A stretch of 64,000 nucleotides of DNA from Apophysomyces variabilis (taxonomy: Eukaryota; Mucoromycota; Mucoromycetes; Mucorales; Mucoraceae), in assembly GCA_002749535.1 (NCBI GenBank), contig MZZL01000379.1, positions 1 through 64,000 of the forward strand. Direction: 5' to 3'. The notes beneath the pieces are model-generated. The model was not told where the DNA came from and searched no databases. It saw only the letters and a program-made list of their open reading frames with translations. Both the position numbers and the translations under genes were made by a program. Position 1 is the stretch's first letter. Each line of letters opens with the position of its first letter. Positions 1-11,393 of this stretch are shown piece by piece.

Positions 1-107
1 AACAAGCGATGAATACGGCCAACAGGGAATTGAAGACCGGCCTTAGAAGAACGAGTCTGGGCCTTGGCTCCAGCAGCAGACTTTCCACCTGATTTACCTC
101 CAGACAT
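1..107 (-). CDS. HTA: Histone H2A, N-terminal part (cut by window start)
   Basis: Core nucleosome histone. Reading the minus strand from the ATG at 105-107 gives a protein starting [20 protein letters not shown] and continuing [15 protein letters not shown], the H2A N-terminal tail and start of the histone fold (the AGLQFPVGR motif is diagnostic). Only about 35 codons lie in the window; no intron is seen in this part. It is divergently paired with H2B, the usual fungal arrangement, and shares the 477 bp between them as a promoter. The identity is read directly from sequence; the gene is truncated only by the window edge. Confidence 0.95.
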   Translation of the reverse strand, partial: MSGGKSGGKSAAGAKAQTRSSKAGLQFPVGRIHRL

Positions 108-584
108 TTTTTGGTTTTGTTGTAGTAGTAAGTAGTAAGAAAAAAAAAGTAGTAAAAGTTTAGGCTTTACAAAAAGGAAAAAGACGGTCTTTTTATTGTT
201 GCAATGGGAAGGTTTTATATCCCGTACGTCATAATTTGAATCTCCGCATGAGACGCGTTTTTTGAATCTTATCATATGACAAAAAATGAACGTACGTATC
301 AAAAAAAATGGAAAGTAAGAAAATGTTAGAATATTTTTTCGTACAAAGCTATATGAATTGTTTACGTGTTATTTCGGCGTAAACTCGTGTCAGTTTCGTG
401 TCAACGCGCTTTTAAGTACTATATCTCTTATAAAAAACAAAAAACTTGTGGAATTTTTTTTACGTGTGCCACGTGAAGCGGGCTTATCACGTCATAGCCT
501 ATAAAATAAGAGGAATTTGCTGCTCGGCATAGTTTTTTCTTTCTTTTTCTCTCCCACAACCTAATTGAAATAATCCAACACACC
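108..584. promoter_or_regulatory. Shared divergent H2A/H2B promoter
   Basis: The 477 bp between the two histone start codons carry TATA-like sequences facing both genes: TATAAAA at 500-506 for H2B, and TATAAAA on the minus strand at 213-219 for H2A. CGTACGT-type palindromes occur near 222 and 293, a CACGTG near 471, and an MluI cell-cycle box at 253-258. Function as a bidirectional S-phase promoter is inferred from position and motifs. Confidence 0.7.
252..263. promoter_or_regulatory. MluI cell-cycle box (GACGCGTTTTTT) in the histone promoter
   Basis: ACGCGT is the MBF/MCB core that drives G1/S transcription in fungi. Here it sits in the 12-mer GACGCGTTTTTT, about 145 bp from the H2A ATG. 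The identical 12-mer recurs upstream of PCNA at 18932-18943. Binding is inferred, not shown. Confidence 0.5.
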
Positions 585-965
585 ATGGCACCCAAGACTG
601 ATAAGCCCGCAGCTGGAAAAGCTCCTGCCAAGACCACCGAAAAGAAAATTAAGTCGGCTGAAGGAAAGAAGAAGAGAGTTTCTCGCAAGGAAACCTATTC
701 TTCCTACATTTACAAGGTCTTGAAGCAAGTTCATCCCGACACTGGCATTTCCAACAAGGCCATGTCCATTCTGAACTCTTTTGTCAACGATATCTTTGAA
801 CGTATTGCTACCGAAGCCTCCAAGTTGGCTGCCTACAACAAGCGTTCCACCATCTCATCACGCGAAATCCAAACTGCTGTTCGTCTTATCCTTCCTGGTG
901 AATTGGCCAAGCACGCTGTTTCCGAAGGTACCAAGGCTGTCACCAAGTACACTAGCTCCAAATAA
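585..965 (+). CDS. HTB: Histone H2B
   Basis: Core histone, 126 residues in a single exon, a normal fungal H2B length. The basic N-terminal tail (about residues 1-35, lysine-rich) is followed by the histone fold beginning [17 protein letters not shown] and ending with the C-terminal helix AVTKYTSSK, which holds the lysine ubiquitinated in other fungal H2Bs. The start is the first ATG, in a good context (caccATGg), 79 bp downstream of a TATA element. Codons are strongly biased to C- or T-ending forms, typical of a highly expressed gene. Confidence 0.97.
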   Translation: MAPKTDKPAAGKAPAKTTEKKIKSAEGKKKRVSRKETYSSYIYKVLKQVHPDTGISNKAMSILNSFVNDIFERIATEASKLAAYNKRSTISSREIQTAVRLILPGELAKHAVSEGTKAVTKYTSSK

Positions 966-1991
966 GCACTGCAAAAAAAATTACCTCCAAAAAAGGAAGA
1001 TATAATCGATTTGCATCTCTTTTTTTCTTTTTTTTTTTCCCGCACAATTAACACCCAAATCTCTCTCAATCTTATCTCTTAACTTTCCATGTACAGATCC
1101 CTTTGTTCTTTTTTTTTCTTCTATTCAAAGTAAATCCCCCCTTTTTTTCTGTTGATTAAATACGTTGTAAAAAAGACCAAGAAAGAAAAAGGTGATAAAT
1201 CTATATGTGTTTTATATGCATTAAGAGAAAGTCAAATGGGAACGACATATATTCGACTGATTTCACGCTGAACGTGGGCCAGGTGCTTTTGGTCTGGTAT
1301 GGAAAAGTGTTAATCTCCATTTCACAAGCAGAGCAGAGGTTCTATTTGTAACAACGGCCCACCGTTCTAGACAGGTTATATGGATGACAGGGGCGAGCTG
1401 TGAAGCAGTTAATACGACTTTCTTTGACAGCTAGCCCAGCAAAAGACAGAAGAGTGATCCTTCTTTACCCCTTATATATTCTGGCGTCTTTTTTTTCATG
1501 TTGGAGAATCCAAGAATACGAGAAGACTCATTGATAATGGTAAAATAGAAAAAATCAGTATTGATCTTGGGGTTTTCTCTTTCCAATGCAGTTTATGTAT
1601 TGCAGAAAGATTTGTACACAGCAATGAGTTGTTCCCTCATCTGGTTTTCAAAAATACCATGTTTGCAAAAAGGAACACACCAAATTTTGGGTAGAGTTTA
1701 GGACTGCGAAAACAATATTCAAGCACAGCTGGAAATTAGAAGAAAGTGACTGATGGGAAAAAGAACTCTAAAAGGTAAATTAATTTTGATGGCTAGAAAG
1801 AGAGGTGCGTCAACGGTAAAGGAATGATCCAGTTAGGTTGGAGTAAGCGAAAGATGAGCGAGAGAAAGAAACTCAACCAATATCAAGAGAGAAGGAGGCG
1901 ACATAAAGGGCAGGCAGAAACGAAGCTCCGATGAATGATGACAATATTTTTCTCTCCTCTCTCTCTGCTGCTTAGTGTCTTCCTCTTTCTC

Positions 1992-2025
1992 CCTCTCTCT
2001 CTCTCTCTGTGTGCGTGTGTGTGTG
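1992..2025. repeat. (CT)n(GT)n microsatellite
   Basis: A CT tract runs directly into a GT tract, about 34 bp in all, within the 5' flank of the TMEM164-like gene. Confidence 0.85.
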
Positions 2026-2146
2026 GCCCCCCGCCTCCCCTTCATAGTTAGGGTGCCTGGTCTTTGATTTTCTTTTTCCGACTCTTCCTTTCCTATTGTT
2101 TACTTCTTTCCCTTTTTCCCTTTCTTTCCTCTTTGCTTCCCACTTA

Positions 2147-2191
2147 TAGATATATATATAATATTATATACATACATATATATATATATAT
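2147..2191. repeat. (TA)n-rich tract
   Basis: Alternating TA sequence, slightly interrupted, ends 3 bp before the proposed start codon at 2195. It lies in the promoter or 5' leader of the next gene. Confidence 0.8.
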
Positions 2192-2194
2192 CCA

Positions 2195-3294
2195 ATGCCC
2201 ATTGTGAGTGTACTTCATCGAGGTTTATGGGATCCAATGGGTTCTTTCCTTGAACGACAAATTAGACGCCTTGCGAAAGAACTCCCCGTGGAAACCGATT
2301 GGTCTCAATCAACTCAAGGTTCCTGGTAAATACTTTTTGACTTGAACAGAATGGCCATAAGAAATTAAAAACTAAACCTCTATTTCTGTTGATACTCAAG
2401 GTATATCCATCCTCGACAACATGCCATTGAGATCGTCTTCTTGTCGACCACCTTTGCATGTGCTTCGGGTTACTTTCTCTATCAAACACTTCGACCAGGC
2501 ACTTTGATCCATAAACTGATCACCCATTTTGAACCACCTGGACCAGCCTCCTTTACTGAAAGTTTGGTTCTTACCTCACTTATCGGTTCCCTAGCATTGA
2601 CCCTCACGCACAAAATCATCCGAGGCAACGTCTTGTTTATGCTGCAACCTTGCCACATGAGTGCATTGCTACTGATCTTGGTCATGTCCTTCCCCGATAA
2701 GTCATCCCCCATCCCGCATCTCTTATTCAATATTTATCTGCATACCCAATGGGGTGGTCTAGCCGCTTTGATTTTTCCTGATTTACGTGATCATTACTTG
2801 ATAGGCGAAACCTTTAATTTCTTTGCAGGTAAAAAAAAAGCCTTTTTTTGTACGACCTTTACTGACATGTGGTCTTTTTCTTGTGCCCATTTAGAACATG
2901 TTCTGATCCTGGCAGCACCCATTTACATGATCTATAGTCGCAGATACCTGGTTTTACCTGCATCGCCCGATATGGCTTTGTTATCCTTCTTTGTCTATAG
3001 CTTCTTCCACTCTCCACTTCTTCATCTCTGTGCACTCAAATCTGGCCTTAACCTTAATTATTTGTTTGCGCCTCCACCGAGTAAGTGCAGTCTTTTCCCT
3101 ACCCATGAAAAAAAAAGTTGCTGATCCTTCTTCGTTTTCCAGTCAAGTTCTTGGTCAAACTCGGTCCTATGTATCGTGTGGCTCTTTATGGTACGGCTCT
3201 TGTAGCCATGTTTGCGACACGTTATCTCCTTGTAGGTGGTGTTATGTCCGTCCTTCCCCGCAAGGCACTCTCTTTAATCACCAAGGAACTTTAA
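2195..3294 (+). CDS. TMEM164: TMEM164-family multi-pass membrane protein
   Basis: Four exons (2195-2325, 2401-2828, 2895-3080, 3143-3294) join in frame to 298 residues. The protein has several hydrophobic segments and the family motifs around YIHPRQHAIEI, VLFMLQPCHMSALL and LYLHTQWGG-like sequence (here IYLHTQWGGL), matching the TMEM164 family. Human TMEM164 is an acyltransferase making ether phospholipids at the ER; the same activity here is inference. The first ATG (2195) is used because exon 1 then splices in frame. It converges on TYW1, with 153 bp between the stop codons. Confidence 0.82.
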
Positions 3295-3447
3295 AAAATG
3301 ACATTCAAACCAGCAAACAACAGCAGATAAAAAGGATCAAAATCAAACAAAGTTTTATAGATATTTTGTATACTGCATTTTCTTTTTCTAATTTTTTTTT
3401 CATCATAATAATCCCTATTTCTTTTTTACCATTCTGGTGTCCTTTCT

Positions 3448-5982
3448 TTAAGAGGCGGCAATGACGGGAGGTTCAACGTTCTTCCGATTCTTCCTGTAGA
3501 ACCGGGTTTCATCAGGATCAAATCCTGCTTCCGGTGTACCGAAGATAGCCCATGCTGGCGTTTTGGCCATGTAATCCAGACTAGTAAAAGGTTGGCCACT
3601 CTTCACCAGTTCGAAAAACTTGGGATAATCAATGTGGGTATACCATTCGCCATTCAACTTGAAATCGGTAGAAGCAATGAGAATCGAACATGAATGAGCA
3701 TGCTCACACGCTATTTCATAGCCTGAACCCAGTTTCTCAATAATCTTTTTACAGAAATCAACCACTTCCACATGATAAGGTACCTAAATCAAATCGTTCC
3801 ATTAAAAACTCTAGGACAAAATTTTTCTCTTAAAGACTTACGTTGGCCATTGTCAAATTGCTTGCCCCACTATAACCACAGTAGGTCACGCCCTTCACCT
3901 CGATAAAGGAAGGCTTGCCTCGTCGAATAAGGTTCACATAATTATCAATTTCCTCTGTGTTGTGATCTTTGACCAGCGTCAGACGATACACCGTTCGCTG
4001 ACCCTGTCCCCATACAAGTATTTTAAAAAAGGATATATAGATCAAGAAAAGGAGAGTGTGTGAAACAAATGATTAGCAATCGATTGATCATTGGGTCATG
4101 CATTTTTTTCCCCTTTGCTTGTTTACCTTGTGCGATAACGATTCCAAACTGCCCAAGAATCGCTCCCAATAGTCTCGGAATAAAGGTCGATCAATCTTTT
4201 TCAGACCTTCCTTCGTACCTGCATCCACACTGACGTATAGCTGTGTCACCGGTACCATTTCTGCGATTTTGTCAGGAAATTGTGCATTCGTCACTAAGAA
4301 AGATGAAATATTTCGTTCGTGAAGCAATGTTACAAATTCGTTGATATGAGGATACTATAACATCGTGTATTAGATCCTAATCAAAAAGAGAGAGAGAAAG
4401 AGAGAGAAGGACTTACAAAGATGGGTTCTCCAACCAGGGACAAAGCACAATGGCGGATCGTCGCTGCTTCCTGGAATCGATCGGCTTTGACGCCTGGAAC
4501 ACCCTTGAGCTGTTTAATCATCTTGTAATGGTTCTCCATAGCTCCATCCAAAATGAATTTCGGATCATCCACCTTCCATCGCCATACTGTACCAACTGGA
4601 TTGGTATGATGTCTCCAGCAGAACACACACTTATTGGCGCATGCTAACGAAGGTGTGGTTTCCATACACAAATGGCTCTGGATACCATAGAATGCATGTT
4701 TGTAACAGAAACCACGACCACGCAAAGCTGATTTCGTCCATCGACAGATTTTCACACCTGAATGGGTACCAACGATCTTATACCCTTGCTTGGTTAAATT
4801 CTTGTGTAACATAGGCGATACCATATCGCGTGCTTCCACTTTTTTGGGTTCATCGCCAATTACTCGCTTTGCTCTGCCTTTGCTGCTGTTGGCCAGTGCA
4901 GCTGCCTCTTCCTCAGCTCGGTCTTTCTTGGCGGCTTTCATTTTGGACATCATGCGACCCATATCCTCTAGATCCACCATCTCATCACCCGAACCGGCTC
5001 CAATTGCCTCGTCTATGCCAGCCGCTTCATCAGAATTCTCATCCCCATCTTCCCCTTCGGAATCATATTCGATATTAGCAGGGGCAAATTCCAGTGACCG
5101 CTTATCTTCAAGCTCGCAGATAAATTGATGGACCCATTCGTCAAACTGTCCCTTTTGATCCGCATTTTTGTCGCAGGCGCCCAGAGGATAGATTCGGGTG
5201 GCACCCAATTGACCAAGCCATTTGTCGATATTTTGCGAGGCCACATTAAATTCGTCTCCGTAAGCAGAATCACCAAGACCACATACAGCATATCTTAACT
5301 TCTTCAAAGCATCCCGATCCACACGGAAATCGTAGCGAAGATCGCGCAACCACTTGGTAAACCTGAATATGAATTAACGAATAGAGTTAATCTTTCACTC
5401 GGATCATTCAAACTTCGAGGAAAAAAAGATTTACCAGTCGAGAGGTCCTTCTACGTTATAGGAGGAGAGGATGAACACACAAACGGCCGTTTCCGTCAAC
5501 AAATCGTCGTTATCATATTCAGTAATATCCATCACCTGGATCTGGCCAATGGATACATGGCTTGCCGCCTGAAGCTTTTCCTGCAATTCGGAAGCCAAGG
5601 TTTTAGTTGTTCCCGTCAACGTGGAGTAAAGAATTTTGAGAGAAGCAATCTCGGTCGGTCCACTGTCGTTGTTGTGTCCACCACAACATCCTGCGGGATG
5701 ATTTTCTGCTGTTGTTGCTGCTGCTGCTATCTTCTCTTCTTGCTTAGCTTGATTCTTACAACAGCCTGTCTTTTTCTGTGCCGGTGCCTGCGACTGACTC
5801 TGACAACAACCGTTCGACTTGGGAGGGGTTGGCTGGCTTCTGCAGCACCCACCGTCTTTGTTGTTGGGTTCAGCAGATCTGGAGCAAGCACAACCGGACT
5901 TCACATTCTCTCTTGGCTTTTCAGGGCCGATTGAAAGGATACTGGAGAATCCGTACAACAGACTATTGACGATGTCGCTCAT
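3448..5982 (-). CDS. TYW1: TYW1, tRNA 4-demethylwyosine synthase
   Basis: Radical-SAM enzyme that condenses pyruvate-derived carbons with m1G37 of tRNA-Phe in wybutosine synthesis. Exons 5982-5435, 5362-4417, 4354-4127, 4003-3842, 3783-3448 give 739 residues, close to yeast and human TYW1. A flavodoxin-like domain starts near residue 115 (LKILYSTLTGTTKTLA). It is followed by an acidic linker, then the radical-SAM cluster CANKCVFC (Cys about 424, 428, 431) and the TYW1 C-terminal region ending in the GTPEAGFDP stretch. Residues 31-100 are unusual, with five closely spaced cysteine pairs. An in-frame upstream start at 6063 is possible and would add 27 residues; I prefer 5982. Confidence 0.95.
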
Positions 5983-7829
5983 GGGAGTACGGAGAGAAAG
6001 CAAAACCGGGAGTCCAACTTTTTTTTCTTCAGCTTGGACAAACCAAAAGCAGTCCAAAATCAAAGCGCTGCAACTGGATCACCGATTCTTTAAAACTCAG
6101 TTGAAGCTCGACCAAGACTGCACTTGACGAATGTGTTCTGAGACTTAAGGAAGGCTTTGATTCAACATAATAGTATCCTATGGGAAGTATTTCCCACCAC
6201 CAATGTGCATAATATACATATATATTCCGTAGCGTTACGCATATGTTGGTTTGTCCTGTTAATTTCGGCATTTGCACCCTCACTGTTTCCGCACATTATT
6301 TAGCCATACTAAAGCACTGGTAATTATAATGGACGGATTTTCGAATCATACAAGGTTACTAGACCCTTAGCCCAAGTCTTAATCGATAGCGATGCTGCAA
6401 CGTTTGATGGCCGGATTATTGGACTCCTTAGCTTTCTTTTCTTTTCTTTTCTTTTGTCTTTTTTTTTTTTGGTGATGTCTTTTCTTCGTTTTTAGCATTC
6501 ATTATCTGCATAGAGAAAAGGAAAGACAAAAGCAAAAGCATTCTTTTTTTGTGCTATTGCGCAGATGAAATAGTACCAATTCAAACCTTTATGCTTGCTA
6601 ACATAGTGACAGACCGAAAAAAATAAAAGGCGTCCCAGAGTTTACCTTCCATTAGACGCCGTTTCCTTCCTAATAGCATTAGTTAATCAGCGGTTTTTCC
6701 CCAATAGCAAACTTCAACTATGGTAGCAAAAGCAGTTTGTAGCTCTCATGGCTGTTAGGAAGCTTTAAGCAAGAAAACAGTTTTGTTGTTGTTGTCCATT
6801 GGCTATATGATTCCGTCAATGCTAGAGATGTTATAGTTTCAAAGAGCCGGGTAAGCATAATCCAGCACGATGACTCGTCAATCCACTATTTATCAGGAAA
6901 TCAAGCTGTTAGTGGTGCAGCATGGGGCAGGAAGGTGCAACAGCAGCTTCATTTTTAGTGCAACCTGAGATGATTAAAGCGATATAGAACAATAAGAATA
7001 GTTTCGTAGTGTGGTAAATTAGAGAACATATATTGGCTATTGACTTTTAGACCTGGCCTTCTACTTGTTTTTGCTCTCGAATTGCCGCTAGCAGAATTTA
7101 TGGTTTGTAAAAGACAGCATCATTGTACGTTAGAAGCAGTAGGAAAACAAGGCGGGCAAAACCGGCTTGTGAAAGCCGCCAGATAATTTTTACGTATTTC
7201 CGCATTGGAAGAAACTTACATTGGGAAAAAAAGAACGACAGGCAAAGGCGAATCACCTGAGGAGAAGCAGAAGCATATCTTATTTTTATTTCTTTTTTTT
7301 TTACAGCATTAAGTTCTTCGGTACATATTCAACAAGAAAATGGCGTAAAATATCTCCTTCAGCTCCTACATTCAATCAAGGTTTGCTGTTATCACAAAGT
7401 TATAGTTCTCTCCCCTTTTTAGTCTACAAATAGTTAATTTTACAAAGAGATACCTAGATATTTATATGAAAAGATGTCATAAGGATTCCTTCTTTGGCTA
7501 ATTGTGCTGTAGGGTTGGAGCGATGTTGTATTCCGATTTTCTTTGCAAAATCCACGTATGAAATGCTTAGCAGCTCATTGTTCTTTGCGGCGTTTGAAGC
7601 ACGGGTAAAAGTACAATTTGACCTAATTATTGACTTTCTCTCCAAACTAGGGAAGATTAGCCGCGAAGAGGATTTTTAGCATTGTGTTGGAAAAAAATGA
7701 TTTGCATAGGTGTAAACTCGTAAGAGCCCGTCATAAGAAAAAAAGTAGTCATTTTTATTTCGTCTACTTTGTTTTTTTCTTTCTTTCCCTTCTATCCTTT
7801 TTTTTCGTCTCTTTTACCCTTGGAAAATA
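5983..7829. other. Intergenic, no gene seen
   Basis: About 1.85 kb between the 5' end of TYW1 and the first arrestin-like gene. It is AT-rich with many stops in all frames; the short frames near 7221-7680 encode nothing recognisable. Confidence 0.6.
6431..6470. repeat. TTTTC-type pyrimidine repeat
   Basis: Four or more tandem CTTTT units run into a poly-T run in the 5' flank of TYW1. This is low-complexity sequence. Confidence 0.8.
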
Positions 7830-9007
7830 ATGAATCGTTCCGAGCCATCACCAGCATGTTATATGAAGATTGAACTGTCGCCGGAATTTGGTTGGCCGGC
7901 AAATAATCATCATGGTCGGATCTATGGTCCTGGTAGCGTTTTTCAAGGTAGAGAAAGATTGGATACGTTTTACACGCCATGATATCCTTACGAAAAAGAA
8001 ATTACTTGTTCTTATCCGGTGCAGGTAATATCCACGTTTACATTCGCCGTCCTGTCCGTGCCCATCGACTTCGTTTAGTTTTCCAGGGCACCGAGGCGAT
8101 GCAACCTTACGATGTGGGGCCCGGCATTGTTCGTGCTCGGCAGACGCAATTATTCGGTATACAGCACGTTTTGTGGGAAAATAACGCTACACTATGCGAA
8201 CCATCCCATCGATCTTTTCCATTTACGATTCAGATGCCTTTAGTTCAGTATCCACCAACGATAGAGCATGAACTTTATCGATGCACCTTTAAACTATCAG
8301 CTTACCTTGACCCCTCCCTTGAACAAAAATGCATCCCTATCATGACACAGAGGCCTGTGGCCTACATTCCGTTAATCGAGACTCGGTTACTTAAAACCCC
8401 ACACAATGCCTATATGAGAAAAGGTCCAATGGCCGTAACGGCGATGATCCGCTCTCTCGAATATACCCCAGGGGACACCATAGAAACCATACTGCATATC
8501 GACTCCAAAGTGCCAGTCATGGAGATCTCCCTTAAACTATATCAGGTGGCTCGGCTGCTTCTAGACGAAAAACCAAGTATCACCAAACTGGTGGCGTTTC
8601 GGTCCTGCCAGGCGCTGGACAGACACGACCCCTATTACACAATGACCCTACCCCTCCCGGAAGATCTTGCACCCTCTTTTGACTACAGCCGCCTCCTTCA
8701 TTTATCGTACAGATTGCGTGTCAAAGTGACCAAAAAATCACTGGTGCCATGGACTTCACGGATTACTTTTGATTATCCTATCACCATTGGCACACTTGGT
8801 TATGGCATACGCAGAGCTCCTGATCTCCTGTTTTACACAGACACTCCGTTTACCAGCGAGGATGACGACCGGGCGAGTATCCTTACCAACCGTAGCCAAG
8901 ACACTGATTTACCTTTACCACGCTTCTTACGTTTGATCGAGTATGAAGATGCATTGCCTTTGTATGAATCCATAAGATTGCCCTCTTATGATACAGTCAT
9001 CGTTTAA
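7830..9007 (+). CDS. Alpha-arrestin-like protein, copy A
   Basis: Two exons (7830-7947, 8025-9007) give 366 residues. It begins MNRSEPSPACYMKIELSPEF and shows the arrestin N-domain pattern: YGPGSVFQG, a beta strand, then RLRLVFQGTE. PFTIQMPLVQYPP follows, then an arrestin-C-like part ending with IGTLGYGIR. The C-terminus holds two LPxY motifs, LPLY (350-353) and LPSY (358-361), which in alpha-arrestins can recruit WW domains of Rsp5/NEDD4 ubiquitin ligases. A role as ubiquitin-ligase adaptor for membrane-protein turnover is inferred. A paralogue lies 5.4 kb downstream on the same strand. The intron interrupts the codon after VFQ. Confidence 0.85.
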
Positions 9008-10021
9008 TAATCTAGAATTCTGATTGGCTATCGCCATTTTTGTCATTTTCTGCCATTTGAAGCTGTTTGGGGAGGGTAACCCACAAACCGAAAAGAAATT
9101 TCTGTGCTCTCCTTCCCAAAATTCACAGGTGGATGGGAGTGCCAGTTCGAGGAAGCAGTTAGCTCTAGGAACTAGGGCACTATTTCTCAGTTTTCCAATA
9201 GAAAAAGAGCTTTTCCTAATTTCCGTCCCCTTATACCTTTCCAAGACAAGACATCTTTTCGGAGCGAACAGAGCACGGACAAATTAAACTGTTCTATGTT
9301 TAGAATGATCATAGAAAATTCCTGACAGTGATAGGGTTGGCCGCCGACTGCATCTGAGGACTCCAATCCACCAACTCGAAAAGAGTGTACTAGGGAGTTC
9401 TCTGTCAGTGGTACCTCAAGTGGATAGAAGACCCGGAAAACCGATGTCATTGTCGATCTTAAGATAATTCAGATTTGTCTTTATGTCCTTTTCCGACATG
9501 AGAAAATAGTTTCGTCCAGAATAAGAGGATCGACTCTTGCTTCATGTGCTTCACACCAAGCGAACCCCAGCGGCGCTACGCGCGATCGTAAATTTTTCTT
9601 GTCGTACTTCGGGTCCCGTTCTCTACATACTCTTGGATGTGCTCAGCGATGCCCTCTGCCCTTCCTTTTTTCTTAGTAAGAACCACGCGATCAAAGAGAA
9701 TTTTTTCGAAACCGGGAATTGATAGAGGTTATTTTTGCGCCAATTTCCTCACCATACGCCACCAAAACTGGCTTGGCCATTTGAGGGTCACAGGATGCAC
9801 TCATTTACTTTGTCCGTTACGAACTTTATCATTACTTGAGGAGTCAATCTCCTTGGAGAATGAACATAATCCTATTTGAGGCCACGCTTTGGCCGAACGC
9901 GTCGCGTGCATTTGCTTCTATGTCTGGGCAACAGCTACAAAAGGCATTACGATTTGTTGCTGCATCGCGCCGCGAAGGTGTCCATCGTCAACCATGTTTT
10001 TGACCACGTTTCCTGAATCTT
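9008..10021. other. Intergenic, no gene seen
   Basis: About 1 kb between copy A of the arrestin and the first recognisable Crypton-like sequence. The left end of the element may lie here, but I see no protein similarity and no clear terminal sequence. Confidence 0.5.
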
Positions 10022-11393
10022 CTTGAACCATTTGTTCGCTAGCTCCCTCTCGTACGACGCAATGGGCTCTAGACTCAGTGAATCTGCTAATGTGCTGTAT
10101 CCCCCCTGATATGCTTGTACATCACCTGGACTTGATGTATGCGACATATTTCCTGTATTTGCGATGCGAAACGCTGAAGTTCCACCGCTACGGTGCCCTC
10201 CGGACCTCATGGCGTACTTGATCGCGGTTGTATTGTATGATAATAAATGCACGGTTGAGTTTAGGCACTTTGGTGCACGTAGTTGTATTGCAAATAAAAC
10301 CATCTTCAGGGTCCTCGCGTTGACGAGTCTTTTTTTCACTCTAGAGTCCAAAAACCGGCCGTTTTTACCATTTCTGACGCTAAGCTCTAACTTTGTCGGC
10401 GCAATGATTCGTGTTGTCACGTTTGGTTTGTCCGGTATTGGACGATGTATCGGATGCCATTTTGTCACCATCCTCTCTGTGATAAACCAATGACGTACAG
10501 TGCTCAGTTGAAGGCAACTAACCGCGCATTCGTCGCATGCAATATCAGCAGCAGTAAGAAAACGGATGCGGGGCGCGTAAGTGGCGCACGACATGCTGTG
10601 GTCCAGCTGCGAAGATATGGAAGGTGGAATATGCAGAGCATGAAGACATGCTATCTTACTTCTCTCCCTCGCAAATCAATCAGGATTATCAACGGTTTCC
10701 CTGGAGAAAAAAGTCAATTCTGGATCCCGAGAGCCAACGTCTGCCCTGCCGAAACTTCAGAAAAAGGTTTCCAATGGTTGACAACCTATTGCTGCAGGTA
10801 TGAATATATCCACCATTAGCGGGTGTTGCTTCTCATTCTGGTAGATAGACATACTTCCTCAATTGATAAGTTGTCGTCGCAGGTACAGCTTGGTGAGACG
10901 TGTGAAAATCGTTTTGCGCCGAGGGATTCCTCAAGCTGCTGAAGAAGATGAGAACCATCCTTTTACAGGATGCAGTGATGTTCCGTATAGACCACGCAAA
11001 CCTTCCGTTTCTAAATCTGCAATTCCGCCACCCTACAGCAACCAACCAGCAACAGAAGAACAATCCTTTCAACTAAACAGGGATATCCATTCTGTTATTG
11101 ACCTTTGGCGCGAGTGGTCTGTTGGTTTGCGCCCTGACACACCTTCTGTGCAGGAGCTGAACAGAAAGCATGGGACATCTTGGAGAAAAGATGCAAAAGG
11201 TATTCCTATAATTTCTCTTGTTTTTATTTTAACTTACATGCTTGTATTGTTTATAGAGAGGCAGTTTTACTCAGGGCAACTAACTATAATCAATGAATTG
11301 CACGTTCTCGCAGGGAGACACAGTTGCTTAGCAGAAGAAGCCGTTGAAATTTTACAACAAAAAAGTGTTACTATGAAATGGTCGCTAAGCTAG
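10022..11393 (+). mobile_element. Decayed Crypton-like tyrosine-recombinase element with GCR1_C domain
   Basis: The plus strand holds pieces of one protein in shifted frames. 10022-10110 and 10108-10175 give weak similarity to the upstream recombinase region (YATYFLYLRCE). 10164-10330 gives DNKCTVEFRHFGARS. 10445-10790 gives the C-terminal catalytic region: SSKKTDAGRVSGARHA, RRYGRWNMQSM and CYLTSLPRKSIRIINGFPG. 10863-11393 gives DLWREWSVGL, GTSWRKDAK and, across an intron at 11200-11256, ERQFYS, the GCR1_C DNA-binding signature. The order recombinase then GCR1_C is that of fungal Cryptons. Several frameshifts, and Asp where the family usually has the catalytic His (TDAGR), indicate a dead copy. 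Ends are not defined. Confidence 0.72.

Larger units (their letters stand above)
966..2194. other. Intergenic, no gene seen
   Basis: About 1.2 kb between H2B and the TMEM164-like gene. It holds the H2B 3' flank (T-rich and A-rich runs) and simple-sequence DNA near the downstream gene. Short open frames here show no recognisable protein and lack coding-type codon use. Confidence 0.6.

Noticed and set aside
9947..10594. 215-codon minus-strand frame
   Set aside because: It overlaps the Crypton-like plus-strand blocks, which are clearly recognisable; the minus product is not.
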